Positions 26,224 to 38,096 are shown, numbered from the stretch's first letter. The stretch: 64,000 bases of DNA from Pseudomonas parakoreensis (GCF_021602155.1 NZ_BQHY01000013.1:1-64000); one strand, 5' to 3'. Notes: generated by a model not told the origin, from the sequence alone. Numbers and translations are program-made.

Positions 26224-28173
26224 TCAGTAACCGTGCGACTCACGGAATTTCTGGTAGTCGTGAAACTCGATCCACTCGACCACATCATACGGCAGGTAAA
26301 GCTGCTGGCGGGCGCGGGAGATGGCGATGTACACGGCGCAGATCCGCTGATCGAACGCGTAGGCGTCCTTGAACTGCACGTTGGTCAGCAGTTCGGGCGT
26401 CAGCAGAACGCGGTCGAACTCCATGCCGCCCGCCTCCTGCGCCGGCATCAGCAGGCAGCTTTTGCCGGGGCTGCCGATCATCCGGTTGAGCCGGGTCAGG
26501 TCAGCGACCTTGAAGCCCTTCTCCAGCTCGGCCTCGACCCACAGAAACGCCTCGTCGTACTGGTTGGCCTCGCGCACCTGCTGCCACTTCGGCACGTCGC
26601 TGAAATAGCGATGCGCGCCCTTCTCGCTGTGCGTGGAACTGTAGTAATCGACCCTGAACAACTCGATGGCACTGGTCATGAAGTGTTCGAAGTCGCGCTG
26701 CGCTTTCATGTCGGCAAAGCTGAACGGGCAATTGGCATCGTGTAGCTGCATCGCCCACTTCATGGTGTCCCACGGTGACGCCGTCAGCACCACACAACCT
26801 TGCGGCGGGACAAAGCCCTGTGGATAAAACTCGATGCCGACGTCCGCCTCACGCGCGCCTTCGAAGGGTATCTTGCTCTTTTCCGAGTGCCGGGAAATCA
26901 GTGGATTGACCAGACGCTCGACGTTGCGCCCCGAACGCACCGAATAGGTGATATCGCTCTGGCGCACTTCACGTTTTCTTTTCACCAGATCGCGCTCGGC
27001 GTGCTGGTACTCATCGCCAAGCGTGATCAGCACCTGCCGGCCGCGCTCGATAATCTGCAGCAGCGACGCAGGAATGTCCTGGCTCTCGTCGATCAGCACG
27101 TGGGTATACCGCGACGGCACCACGCAGCCCGCGAGGCTTGCCCGCTTGATCAGCAACAAGGCTTCGAAGCCGCTCTGCCGGCCCCACGCCGGGTTGGCCT
27201 CGAGGTAAGTCCAGACGCGGCTCGAATACTCCAGCAACACCTTGGACTCAAGGCTGGACAAGGACAGTTTGAAATGCGGCAGATGATGCGCCGACAGGCT
27301 GTAGTCCCGGGAGTGGCAATAGCGCTCAAGGGTTTCCAGACAAACGCTCAGGGTGCGTTGCGCGTCGTGCTCGCGAAAGCCCAGGATATTCAGCGCCTGC
27401 GCCAGACTCTGTTTGCTCGCGACCCGGCCGGCGGCGCCTGCGGGTGGCAGCTTGCGCCCATAAATCAGCCCGCGCGCGAACGCTTCAAAGGTGATGCCGG
27501 GTTTGCGGTCACCGGTAACGCCCATGCGTTGGCGGAGCGTCGCGAGTTTTTCCGGCGTGCGTGCCAGCAGCAGGGTTTTCGCGGGATCCAGACACTCGGT
27601 CAAGGCGCCGATCAGGTGACTCTTGCCGATCCCGGCGTAGCCTTGGACGTGCAGGTCTTCATCGAGGTTGGCGCGGAAGGTTCTGACCAGTTTGTCTTGC
27701 GCGGCGCTGAGCCAGCGCTCGCGGTGTGCCGGGCTGATCATCTGCTGGCTGAACGGATTGTTGGCCGCGTGGTGGCGCGTTTTGAACTCATCATCCCACT
27801 TGCCATCGGGCAGCAAGTAATCCTGCGCCGACACCTCGTCAGCCAACAGCAAACGCAGATTCAATCCCCTGATGGCGTTCAGGCCGAAATACAGCTGACG
27901 CGGATCGAACAGTCGTTGCGCCTCGGACAGCAACCCTGTCCGGCCATCGACCGCCCACGCAATCAGCCGCGCCAGCACCTTCTCCGCCGCAGCGGCAGTG
28001 AGATCCTTCTCGGCGGCCTGAGCCAGATTCTGGATGACCAGCACGGCGGCGAGCTGCGCATCTGTCAGCGTGTCGAGGATTGTCACGCCATCGGGCTGCA
28101 ACAGGCTCGCGCAGGTCTCGTCCGTCACGGGCAAGTAAACGGCGGTGGATAAATCGTGATGTTCCGGGTGCAT
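26224..28173 (-). CDS. Orphan superfamily-1 (UvrD-like) helicase/ATPase
   Basis: This is a 649-residue protein with the core helicase motifs in order. Walker A is GYAGIGKSHLIG (about residue 181), Walker B is VLIDESQDIPASL (about 358), motif III-like is ITLGDEYQHAE (about 385), motif V is QEAGGMEFDRVLL, and motif VI is VYIAISRARQQLYLP (about 620). The N-terminal 170 residues have no recognisable domain, and I see no nuclease motif. ATG at 28173 has ACGAGG before it; a frame extension of 116 codons runs through the 4.5S RNA gene and is rejected. Role unknown: repair, RNA or defence are all possible. Confidence 0.75.
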   Translation of the reverse strand: MHPEHHDLSTAVYLPVTDETCASLLQPDGVTILDTLTDAQLAAVLVIQNLAQAAEKDLTAAAAEKVLARLIAWAVDGRTGLLSEAQRLFDPRQLYFGLNAIRGLNLRLLLADEVSAQDYLLPDGKWDDEFKTRHHAANNPFSQQMISPAHRERWLSAAQDKLVRTFRANLDEDLHVQGYAGIGKSHLIGALTECLDPAKTLLLARTPEKLATLRQRMGVTGDRKPGITFEAFARGLIYGRKLPPAGAAGRVASKQSLAQALNILGFREHDAQRTLSVCLETLERYCHSRDYSLSAHHLPHFKLSLSSLESKVLLEYSSRVWTYLEANPAWGRQSGFEALLLIKRASLAGCVVPSRYTHVLIDESQDIPASLLQIIERGRQVLITLGDEYQHAERDLVKRKREVRQSDITYSVRSGRNVERLVNPLISRHSEKSKIPFEGAREADVGIEFYPQGFVPPQGCVVLTASPWDTMKWAMQLHDANCPFSFADMKAQRDFEHFMTSAIELFRVDYYSSTHSEKGAHRYFSDVPKWQQVREANQYDEAFLWVEAELEKGFKVADLTRLNRMIGSPGKSCLLMPAQEAGGMEFDRVLLTPELLTNVQFKDAYAFDQRICAVYIAISRARQQLYLPYDVVEWIEFHDYQKFRESHGY

Positions 28174-28280
28174 ACAACCTCGTAGCCAGGGCGCGAACTT
28201 GTCAACGACGCGCGCAGCAAGACGGTGGAGTATGCCACTGTTCAACCTTGGTGGCTGAACAGGCATCGGGGTGGCTGCCT

Positions 28281-28305
28281 TCACGAGCAGGCTTGTTCCC
28301 ACAGG
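28281..28305. repeat. Single REP half, class D
   Basis: TTCACGAGCAGGCTTGTTCC plus CACAG resembles the class D arms at 57936 and 61141, but no inverted partner is close by. Confidence 0.6.
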
Positions 28306-28335
28306 GGCTGGCGTGAAAGCCCAAATCGCGGGCAT

Positions 28336-28369
28336 AAAAAAACCGCAGTGGGCGAAACCCATGCAGTTC
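28336..28369 (-). terminator. Intrinsic terminator of the 4.5S RNA gene
   Basis: On the minus strand, AACTGCATGGG pairs with CCCACTGCGGTT (one bulged base) around TTTCG and is followed by seven T. It lies about 25 bases after the RNA end. Confidence 0.8.
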
Positions 28370-28394
28370 TGTTGAAGCGTTCTTTGTTCGTTAA

Positions 28395-28507
28395 GGTGGT
28401 AACCCCACCAGCCACACCCCGGCACACAATGTTCCCGCTGTGGCTGCTTCCTTCCGGATCTGACCAGGTTCACGGGTAATCGTTGCGGGGGGACCGATGG
28501 GGTCACC
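28395..28507 (-). ncRNA. ffs: Signal recognition particle 4.5S RNA
   Basis: The minus strand contains the universally conserved SRP RNA core CAGATCCGGAAGGAAGCAGC (domain IV, which binds Ffh). It is flanked by arms that close a single long hairpin: GGTGACCCCA at the 5' end pairs with TGGGGTTACC at the 3' end. Size and sequence agree with gammaproteobacterial 4.5S RNA. The exact ends are estimated from pairing. A terminator follows at 28336. Confidence 0.95.
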
Positions 28508-28621
28508 ATAACGACACTCACCTGTCGGCGAGCCGCGCCATTGTACCTATCTGAGATGAAGTTACAACCGTTGGTTGCAGATAAAAAATATGAACGGGTT
28601 CAAGGACATGCGCTGAGCCTG

Positions 28622-28651
28622 AAAAGATCGCAGCCTGCGGCAGCTCCTACA
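28622..28651. repeat. Single REP half, class A
   Basis: AAAAGATCGCAGCCTGCGGC plus AGCTCCTACA occurs once. The stop codon of the neighbouring metallopeptidase gene (TAG, minus strand, 28647-28649) lies inside it. Confidence 0.8.
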
Positions 28652-29810
28652 GGGTCAGCACCTCGTCCGCTTTGCCGCCCGCCTGCTGGATCACCAGATG
28701 AATGAAGTGCAGTTTGGCAATCGCCGCCGCCGGCAGCACGAACGGGTAGAAATCCGGCTGCCCCATGCTGCGCGACAGTTCGTTGAGCATGCCCGCCAGT
28801 TCGATCCAGGCGTTGACGAACGACAGGAACGCCGCGCCGCCGGGATGCTCTGGGTCATACAGTGTGCTGGGTGGAAACGGCTGATAGTCGAAGTCCATCT
28901 CCCGTGCACTCATGCCGAAACCCAGTGCAGTGTCCACCGCGTCCATCATGTGCAGGTAATGCGCCCAGGTTTCCGCCCAGTCTTCCCACGGGTGCATGGT
29001 CGCGTAGGCGCTGACGTAGTGTTGCGGCCAGTCCAGCGGCGCGCCTTGTTGATAGTGACGGTCGAGCGCTTCGGCGTAACTGGCGCGCTCGTCGCCGAAC
29101 AGGTTGCGGAAGGCTTCGAGCCACGGGCCGTTGGCGATCAGACGATCCCAATAATAATGCCCGACCTCATGCCGGAAATGCCCGAGCAGCGTGCGATAAG
29201 GTTCATGCATCGCCGCCCGCACCTGCTCGCGATGGGCGTCGTCGGCTTCTTTGATGTCGAGGGTGATCAGGCCGTTAGCGTGGCCGGTCATTGGCGCGTT
29301 GCCTTCGAGGTCGACGCCGATGAAATCAAAGGCCAGGCCGCGCTCTTCATCCACGGTTTTCGGGATGACCGGCAGCCCGAGGGTGATCAGTTGCGCCACC
29401 AACCGGCGTTTGGCGATTTCGACTTTGCGCCAGCGCTCAGGGTTTTCCGGCACCGAGAGGTCGGGGATGGTGCGATTGAGGCTGCAGGCGACGCACAGGC
29501 TGTCGCGGCCGTTATCCGGCAGCAGCCAATTGCAGGCGGCGGGAGTGTCGAGATTGGCGCAGCGGCGGAACAATCCGGCGTCGGGATCGGCATCGAGTGT
29601 CCAGCTACCGTCCTGCGGCCCGGGCTTCAGCGAGGTCAGGCGACTTGCTTCAGGCTGATAGCCGAGCATGGCGCTGCAAGCCAGGCACTGGCTGTTGCGA
29701 AAGAACAGCGACTGGCCGCAGCGGCACGGCCAGATTTTGCTGTTGCGTGAAGACTCGCCCATGAACGGCGCGACGATGCGAGAACTGAGCTGCTCGAAAA
29801 AGCGGTACAT
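28647..29810 (-). CDS. Putative zinc-binding metallopeptidase with N-terminal zinc ribbon
   Basis: This 387-residue protein has four N-terminal cysteines (CRCG and CLAC, about residues 29-46), a second Cys pair (CVACS, about 112) and a HExxH metalloprotease motif in GHFRHEVGHYYWD (about 215). A downstream Asp/Glu-rich stretch, WEDWAETWAHYLH, could supply the third ligand. I assign it to the uncharacterised bacterial putative zinc-binding peptidase family. GGGAGAGA precedes the ATG at 29810. No signal peptide is seen, so it is probably cytoplasmic. Its last codon and stop fall within a REP half. Confidence 0.8.
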   Translation of the reverse strand: MYRFFEQLSSRIVAPFMGESSRNSKIWPCRCGQSLFFRNSQCLACSAMLGYQPEASRLTSLKPGPQDGSWTLDADPDAGLFRRCANLDTPAACNWLLPDNGRDSLCVACSLNRTIPDLSVPENPERWRKVEIAKRRLVAQLITLGLPVIPKTVDEERGLAFDFIGVDLEGNAPMTGHANGLITLDIKEADDAHREQVRAAMHEPYRTLLGHFRHEVGHYYWDRLIANGPWLEAFRNLFGDERASYAEALDRHYQQGAPLDWPQHYVSAYATMHPWEDWAETWAHYLHMMDAVDTALGFGMSAREMDFDYQPFPPSTLYDPEHPGGAAFLSFVNAWIELAGMLNELSRSMGQPDFYPFVLPAAAIAKLHFIHLVIQQAGGKADEVLTL

Positions 29811-29887
29811 GGCGATCTCTCCCTGGGGCTTGCCAAGACTAGATCATCCTCGTGCGCTGATCGTTCCCACGCTTTGTGTGGGGAAAA

Positions 29888-29979
29888 GCAAAAGATCGCA
29901 GCCTGCGGCAGCTCCTACAGAATTAGTGTCTTGCCACATTGATCCCCTGTAGGAGCTGCCGAAGGCTGCGATCTTTTGT
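29888..29979. repeat. REP pair, class A
   Basis: Two inverted class A copies (arms 29888-29919 and 29948-29979) lie between the metallopeptidase start and the ligA stop. The left arm has the CTGCGG variant and the right arm the CCGAAGG variant. Confidence 0.92.
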
Positions 29980-29981
29980 TC

Positions 29982-32378
<2,397 letters not shown>

Positions 32379-32416
32379 TCAATCTCTAAATCACAGTGGC
32401 TCAGGGCTATGGACAT

Positions 32417-32508
32417 TGTGGCGAGGGAGCTTGCTCCCGCCGGGCTGCGCAGCAGCCCCAAAATCACGGCGGCTTCGCCACCGAGCGGGAGCAAGCTCCC
32501 TCGCCACA
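32417..32508. repeat. REP pair, class C
   Basis: TGTGGCGAGGGAGCTTGCTC plus CCGC at 32417 and its inverted partner ending at 32508 separate zipA from ligA. Confidence 0.9.
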
Positions 32509-32522
32509 ACTGCGCTCTGGCC

Positions 32523-33386
32523 TTAGCGCTTCTGGGTCAGGGCGCGGCGCTCGAATTCGACGATACGCTGACGGTAGTGCTCGATGGTCTGTGCGGTCAG
32601 CACGCTGCGCTGGTCGTCTTTCAGCTCGCCGTTCAGCTCCTGGGACAGCTTGCGCGCTGCCGCCACCATCACGTCGAAGGCCTGCTTCGGATGACGCGGG
32701 CCTGGCAGACCGAGGAAGAAACTCACCGCCGGCGTGCTGAAATGGTCGATGTCGTCCAGATCGAAAATACCCGGCTTGACCGCGTTGGCCATGGAGAACA
32801 GCACTTCACCGTTGCCGGCCATGCTTTCGTGGCGGTGGAAAATATCCATCTCGCCAAAACGCAGACCGCTTTCGAGAATGTTCTGCAGCAAGGCCGGGCC
32901 TTTGAAGCCGGCGGCGTCACGGCAGATCACGCTGATCACCAGGACTTCTTCGGCTTGCGGCTGATCCTTGTCGGCCACGGCCGGCGCAGGCTTGCTGTCT
33001 TCGACGAAGTCGTCATCACGGCTGCTGAAGCTCGGACCGCCGTCCAGATCCAGGTCGAGGTTCAAGTCGCCCTGGGCCGGACCGTTGCTGCCGCGCTTGC
33101 CACGTTTCGAACCGGATTCGCGAGGCTCGCGTGCTTCGCGGGCCGGCATGCTCACCGATGGCAGATCGTGTTCGTCCAGTTGTGGCTCTTTGTGCGTATC
33201 CAGCACGCGGGCCGGGCCCAACAGCTCAGCGCTGGTGTCCTCGTCCGGCAGGTTGGACAGACTTCGGTCAAGACGGAATTTCAGTTTTCCCTTGCCGCCG
33301 CGCATACGGCGCCAGCCATCGAAAAGAATACCGGCTATCACAATGATGCCGATGACGATCAGCCACTCGCGCAGACCGATTTCCAT
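32523..33386 (-). CDS. zipA: Cell division protein ZipA
   Basis: This is an inner-membrane anchor for the FtsZ ring. The 287-residue protein has an N-terminal membrane span (residues 3-22, [20 protein letters not shown]), a basic patch ([13 protein letters not shown]), a variable charged linker and the C-terminal FtsZ-binding domain from about residue 150 ([21 protein letters not shown]). The smc-zipA-ligA order supports it. Confidence 0.95.
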   Translation of the reverse strand: MEIGLREWLIVIGIIVIAGILFDGWRRMRGGKGKLKFRLDRSLSNLPDEDTSAELLGPARVLDTHKEPQLDEHDLPSVSMPAREAREPRESGSKRGKRGSNGPAQGDLNLDLDLDGGPSFSSRDDDFVEDSKPAPAVADKDQPQAEEVLVISVICRDAAGFKGPALLQNILESGLRFGEMDIFHRHESMAGNGEVLFSMANAVKPGIFDLDDIDHFSTPAVSFFLGLPGPRHPKQAFDVMVAAARKLSQELNGELKDDQRSVLTAQTIEHYRQRIVEFERRALTQKR

Positions 33387-33645
33387 GTAATCCCGTGCCT
33401 CTATAAAAAATGCTGAAAAATAAGGGGTTTACATTGTGCAAACCGCTTTAAAACGTGGCGCCAACTCTATGTTCTGACAGGCGTTTTGCCCACGTATACG
33501 AAAAATTGACATTAAACTAGCACGACCAAAGACAACTTTACACCGTCTGTCACGTTGGCTTGCGCGAATATGTCGATTGGCCAGCAAGTCGAAGTCGGTA
33601 AAAAAGTCCTACAGACTATTCATACCCTTCCGACACCACGCTGAC

Positions 33646-36600
33646 TCAGGCGTCCACCATCGCCATCGCCTCCTCGACATCCACTGCAACCAGTCGCGAA
33701 CAACCCGGCTCGTGCATCGTCACGCCCATCAGTTGATCGGCCATTTCCATGGCGATCTTGTTGTGGGTGATATAGATGAACTGCACGGTCTGCGACATCT
33801 CTTTAACCAATCGTGCGTAGCGTCCAACGTTAGCGTCATCCAGTGGCGCGTCAACTTCATCGAGCATGCAGAACGGCGCCGGATTCAATTTGAAGATCGC
33901 AAAAACCAGGGCCAGCGCGGTCAGGGCTTTTTCCCCGCCGGAGAGCAAATGGATGGTGCTGTTCTTCTTTCCTGGCGGCCGCGCCATGATCGTCACCCCT
34001 GTATCGAGTAGATCTTCGCCCGTCAGTTCCAAATACGCGCTGCCGCCACCGAAAACTTTCGGGAAAAGCGCCTGTAAACCGCCATTGATCTGATCAAAGG
34101 TATCTTTGAAACGGTTACGGGTTTCCTTGTCGATCTTGCGAATGACGTTTTCCAGGGTCTCCAATGCTTCGACCAGATCGGCGTCCTGCGCATCCAGATA
34201 ACGTTTACGCTCGGATTGTTGCGTGTATTCGTCGATGGCCGCGAGGTTGATCGCGCCCAGGCGCTGAATCCGCGCATTGATCCGTTCGAGTTCTTCTTCG
34301 GCGGCGCGTTCACTGGCCTCAGGCGTCAATGTCGCGAGCACGCCATTGAGATCGTAGCCGTCTTCGAGCAATTGATCCTGCAACGCCTTGCGCCGCACGG
34401 TCAGCGCCTGCCATTCCATGCGCTGCTGTTCGAGCTGACCACGGATCAGTTGCGATTGCTGCTCGGCCTGGGTCCGGCGCTTTTCCGCCTCGCGCAGTTC
34501 GCGGTCGGCGTCTTCCAGGGCGATCTGCGCGGTCTTCAGTTCTTCGTCGACGGTCATGCGCTTGTCGAGCAGTTCTTCGAGTTTCAGGCGCAGCTCTTCC
34601 AGCGGCGCCTCGCCCTCCTCCAGATTCAGACTCAACTGTTCGCGTTTTTCGCTCAGGCGCTCGGCCTGCATTTCCAGACGCTCCAGCGCCTGGCGCGTGG
34701 AATCGTGCTGCGCACGCAGCGAACCGAGACGCACCGCCAGTTGATGGGCGTGATCCTTGTGCTGGCGGGCTTCCTGGCGCACGCGATCAAGGCGTTCGCG
34801 CAAGCTGTCACGCTGGGCCAGCAGCAATTCGCGCTGCTCGGTGTCCAGCGCCATGGCATCGAGCGCTTCCTGCAATTGCATGCGCGCTTCGCCGACTTGT
34901 TCGTGCTCAAGCTCGCGCTGCTCGGCGAGCTCGATCAGCTCTTCGTCAAGCCGCGTGCGGCGCAGCGTCAGTTGCTCGGCCTTGGCTTTACCGGCAGACA
35001 ACTGGGCTTTCAATTCACCTTGGGAGCGGGCTTCATCCTGCAGCAGGCGACGCAAATGTTCGCGGCCGTTTTCCTGCTGACGCTGTTGCGCACGCAAGGT
35101 CTGCAAGCGGGTTTCCATGGCTTCGACCGTGGCTTCGCGCTCTTCGCGCTCGGCCTGCAGCGTCTCGATTTCCTGGCCACGGGCGAGCATGCCGCTCTCG
35201 GCTTCACTGGCGCGACGTACGCGCAAGAAGTGTCGACCAACCCAGTAACCGTCGCGACTGATCAGGCTCTGCCCGGCACTCAACTGCCCGCGCAGGGCCA
35301 GCGCCTGTTCGAGGCTGTCGACCGGTTTGACCTGGCCGAGCCATGGCGACAGATCGATCTGCGCCTCGACTTTATCCAGCAAACTGCCCGCGACGCGCAC
35401 GCCATCACTGGCAGGGCTGAGCAGGCGCAAATCGCCTTGGGTGAAACCGGACAGATCGAAGCCGCTGAAGTCATCCACCAGCACCGCTTGCAGATCGGCG
35501 CCGAGCACGGTTTCCACCGCCAGCTCCCAACCAGCCTCGACCTTCAGGCCTTCGGCCAGACGCGGCCGTTCGGCGAGGTTGTGTTCTTTCAGCCATTCGG
35601 CGGTGCCGGTGCCCGGATCGAGCGCAGCTTGCTGCAAGGCTTCCAGCGACGCCAGTCGCCCGTTGAGCCGTTGCAGATCGCCCTGCGCCTGTTGTTGCGC
35701 GGTCAGTGCCTGCTGCAATTCCTGACGCAGTTGTTCAAGTTTTTCGACCTGCGCTTCTTCGCTGGTCTGCAAATCTTCGAGGGTCGCTTCGGATTCGGCG
35801 AGCTGCTCGTTGAGCGCCATGATCGCCGCGTCTTCCGGGTCGGCGGAGAGCAAGTCGCGCTCCTCGGCGAGACGCTTTTGCCGATCGGCCAGCCGTTCCA
35901 TGCTGGTTTCCAGTTGCTGGATCCGCGACTGCTGCACTTCGGCCTGGCGCCGGGGTTCGGCGGCGGTCAGGTTGAAGGTGTCCCACTGCTCCTGCCAGCC
36001 GTGCATGACGCTTTCGGAATCTTCCAGTGCGGCGGCGGCCTCTTCGGCGGCGGCACTGGTGACTTCCTGCTCGGGGATGAGCATGTCCAGCTCTTCGCCG
36101 AGGGTCAGCAGCAACGTACGGTCATGGCCCAGGTGCGATTCGGTTTCCAGACGCGCGCGCTCGGCTTCCTTAAGGTCGTCCTGCAACTGACGCAAGCGTT
36201 GCTGGCCGTGCTGAATGCTCTGCTCGACCCGGGCGATGTCGCCGCCGACCGAATAGAAGCGTCCCTGCACCAGATTGAAGCGTTCGGACAGTTCATGGTG
36301 CCCGTCGCGCAGGCGCTCGATGGCGGCATCGGCATTGCGCTGCTCGGCGACCAGCGCTTCGAAACTGACTTCCTGGTTGCCGATGATCGATTCGCGCTGG
36401 CCGACCTGATCGTTCAGATCCTGCCAGCGCAGGGCCGACAGTTGCGCCTTGAGCTGGCGCTCTTCGGCCTTGTATTCCTGATACTTCTTGGCGGACTCGG
36501 CCTGGCGGTGCAGGCGTTCGAGCTGGCGCTCCAGCTCTTCACGCAGGTCGGTCAGACGCGCAAGGTTTTCGTGGGTGCGGCGGATGCGGTTTTCGGTTTC

Positions 36601-37134
36601 GCGCCGACGCTCCTTGTACTTGGAGATGCCCGCCGCTTCTTCGATAAAGTTGCGCAGGTCTTCCGGCTTGGCTTCGATCAGCTTGGAGATCATCCCCTGC
36701 TCGATGATCGAGTAGCTGCGCGGGCCGAGGCCGGTGCCGAGGAAGATGTCGGTGATGTCGCGACGGCGGCACTTGGCGCCGTTGAGGAAATAGCTGTTCT
36801 GGCTGTCGCGGGTGACTTTGCGGCGAATGGAAATCTCGGCGTACGCCGCGTATTCGCCGACCAGCGTGCCGTCGGAGTTGTCGAATACCAGTTCGATGCT
36901 CGCCTGACTCACCGGCTTACGACTGGTCGAGCCGTTGAAGATGACGTCGGTCATCGACTCGCCACGCAGGTTCTTCGCCGAACTCTCGCCCATCACCCAG
37001 CGAACGGCGTCGATGATGTTCGACTTGCCGCAACCGTTCGGCCCGACGACTGCCGCCATGTTACTGGGGAAGTTCACCGTGGTCGGGTCGACGAAGGACT
37101 TGAACCCCGCCAGCTTGATGCACTTTAGCCGCAC
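33646..37134 (-). CDS. smc: Chromosome partition protein SMC
   Basis: This is a condensin ATPase of 1162 residues. It has Walker A VGPNGCGKSNIIDAVRWVMGE (about residue 30), two long coiled coils (Gln/Glu/Leu/Arg-rich) flanking a hinge at about residues 505-640, the ABC signature LSGGEKALTALAL (about 1065) and Walker B MLDEVDAPLDDANV. It acts with ScpA and ScpB on chromosome organisation. A 970-codon open frame on the other strand is a compositional shadow. Confidence 0.97.
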   Translation of the reverse strand: MRLKCIKLAGFKSFVDPTTVNFPSNMAAVVGPNGCGKSNIIDAVRWVMGESSAKNLRGESMTDVIFNGSTSRKPVSQASIELVFDNSDGTLVGEYAAYAEISIRRKVTRDSQNSYFLNGAKCRRRDITDIFLGTGLGPRSYSIIEQGMISKLIEAKPEDLRNFIEEAAGISKYKERRRETENRIRRTHENLARLTDLREELERQLERLHRQAESAKKYQEYKAEERQLKAQLSALRWQDLNDQVGQRESIIGNQEVSFEALVAEQRNADAAIERLRDGHHELSERFNLVQGRFYSVGGDIARVEQSIQHGQQRLRQLQDDLKEAERARLETESHLGHDRTLLLTLGEELDMLIPEQEVTSAAAEEAAAALEDSESVMHGWQEQWDTFNLTAAEPRRQAEVQQSRIQQLETSMERLADRQKRLAEERDLLSADPEDAAIMALNEQLAESEATLEDLQTSEEAQVEKLEQLRQELQQALTAQQQAQGDLQRLNGRLASLEALQQAALDPGTGTAEWLKEHNLAERPRLAEGLKVEAGWELAVETVLGADLQAVLVDDFSGFDLSGFTQGDLRLLSPASDGVRVAGSLLDKVEAQIDLSPWLGQVKPVDSLEQALALRGQLSAGQSLISRDGYWVGRHFLRVRRASEAESGMLARGQEIETLQAEREEREATVEAMETRLQTLRAQQRQQENGREHLRRLLQDEARSQGELKAQLSAGKAKAEQLTLRRTRLDEELIELAEQRELEHEQVGEARMQLQEALDAMALDTEQRELLLAQRDSLRERLDRVRQEARQHKDHAHQLAVRLGSLRAQHDSTRQALERLEMQAERLSEKREQLSLNLEEGEAPLEELRLKLEELLDKRMTVDEELKTAQIALEDADRELREAEKRRTQAEQQSQLIRGQLEQQRMEWQALTVRRKALQDQLLEDGYDLNGVLATLTPEASERAAEEELERINARIQRLGAINLAAIDEYTQQSERKRYLDAQDADLVEALETLENVIRKIDKETRNRFKDTFDQINGGLQALFPKVFGGGSAYLELTGEDLLDTGVTIMARPPGKKNSTIHLLSGGEKALTALALVFAIFKLNPAPFCMLDEVDAPLDDANVGRYARLVKEMSQTVQFIYITHNKIAMEMADQLMGVTMHEPGCSRLVAVDVEEAMAMVDA

Positions 37135-37136
37135 GC

Positions 37137-37829
37137 TCAGGCACCCGTCAGGGCGGAGACCACCAGATCGCAGCTGCGCTGGGCATAAGCCGTCAGCACG
37201 ATGCGGATCTGCGGCAAATCACGGGCGAGGACAGCGGCCAGCAGGCGTTCGAACAGTTCGAGGAACTCGCTCATTTCGGCCTTGCGCTGTTCGAGGAACT
37301 CGCTCATTTCGGCCTTGCGCTGTTCGAGGGCGAGGAAATACGCACGGCTCATGGCCGGCTGCAGGTTCTCGACGGTCTCTTGCAGGTACGGGTTGTTGGC
37401 AAACGGGTACGCCGCGCGCATCACGGCGAAGCTGTCATCGACGAAGGTGCGGATGTCCTGACGCTCATAGCTGGCGGTGAGGCGCTGCTGGATCTGCACG
37501 AACGGCGCCATGTCGGCCTGGGTCTGCCAGCCATTGGCGACCGCATTGCCGAGCAGGATGTACAGCTCGCTCATCAGCTTGCACAGGCTCTGCACCTTGT
37601 GTGCGGTAAGTTCGGTGACATGGGCGCCACGTCGCGGCAGGATCGCGATCAGGTGACGGCGTTCGAGGATCAGCAGGGCTTCGCGGACCGATCCGCGGCT
37701 GACATTGAGGGCCAGCGTGACCTTCTGTTCCTGAATGCGCTCTCCCGGCTTCATTTCGCCGCGAATGATGCGTTCGGCGAGGTGGTGAGCGATTTGCTCG
37801 GCGAGGCTGTCCGGCGCCTTGAACGTCAT
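37137..37829 (-). CDS. GntR-family (FCD subfamily) regulator with an internal duplication
   Basis: This 230-residue transcription regulator has an N-terminal winged helix (LAERIIRGEMKPGERIQEQKV, VSRGSVREALLILERRHLI) and an FCD ligand domain. An 11-residue segment EQRKAEMSEFL is present twice in tandem near residues 168-190, encoded by a perfect 33-bp duplication. Without it the protein would be a typical 219 residues. It is divergent from xdhABC and is the likely regulator of purine catabolism by position. Two matching inverted repeats lie in the shared upstream region. Confidence 0.88.
   Translation of the reverse strand: MTFKAPDSLAEQIAHHLAERIIRGEMKPGERIQEQKVTLALNVSRGSVREALLILERRHLIAILPRRGAHVTELTAHKVQSLCKLMSELYILLGNAVANGWQTQADMAPFVQIQQRLTASYERQDIRTFVDDSFAVMRAAYPFANNPYLQETVENLQPAMSRAYFLALEQRKAEMSEFLEQRKAEMSEFLELFERLLAAVLARDLPQIRIVLTAYAQRSCDLVVSALTGA
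37258..37323. repeat. Perfect 33-bp tandem duplication inside the GntR gene
   Basis: The 33 bases beginning TCGAGGAACTCGCTCATTTC at 37258 are repeated exactly at 37291 and stay in frame. A third partial match starts at 37324 (TCGAGGG). Confidence 0.95.
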
Positions 37830-38000
37830 GGTTGTCCTTCAAACTCTTCGATCTGCACAAGCGGCGCAGTGTAGCGCAAATGCACGTGCATGGCGGAGTG
37901 CCCGCACGGCGCTTTTTGGCACGATTCAAGCAAAAAAGCAGGGGTTCCGCTCAGGGTCAATACTCAATAGAGCACGCGTTAATCGACAAAACCGATTTTC

Positions 38001-38038
38001 CTGACCTTTAAGTCAGAAAACCATTGACCGAAAAGTCA
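38001..38038 (+). promoter_or_regulatory. Paired inverted-repeat operators upstream of xdhA
   Basis: TGAC-N6-GTCA occurs at 38002-38015 and again at 38025-38038, exactly 23 bp apart (about two helical turns). Both share AAGTCAGA at the right half. They lie about 60-95 bases before xdhA, between the divergent GntR regulator and xdhABC, as expected for a dimeric regulator binding the same helix face twice. Confidence 0.55.
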
Positions 38039-38096
38039 GACCTGCTAAATTCGGCTCACGTCGGTTAACAACAATAATGAGTCTGCGAGGCCTTCC

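Noticed and set aside
28174-28521. N-terminal extension of the helicase frame
   Set aside because: The extra 116 codons read through the 4.5S RNA gene and its terminator. A good ribosome site precedes ATG 28173.
34216-37128. A 970-codon open frame on the plus strand opposite smc
   Set aside because: It mirrors smc codon by codon. Its composition is a shadow of the GC-rich coiled-coil gene, with no start signal or recognisable domain.
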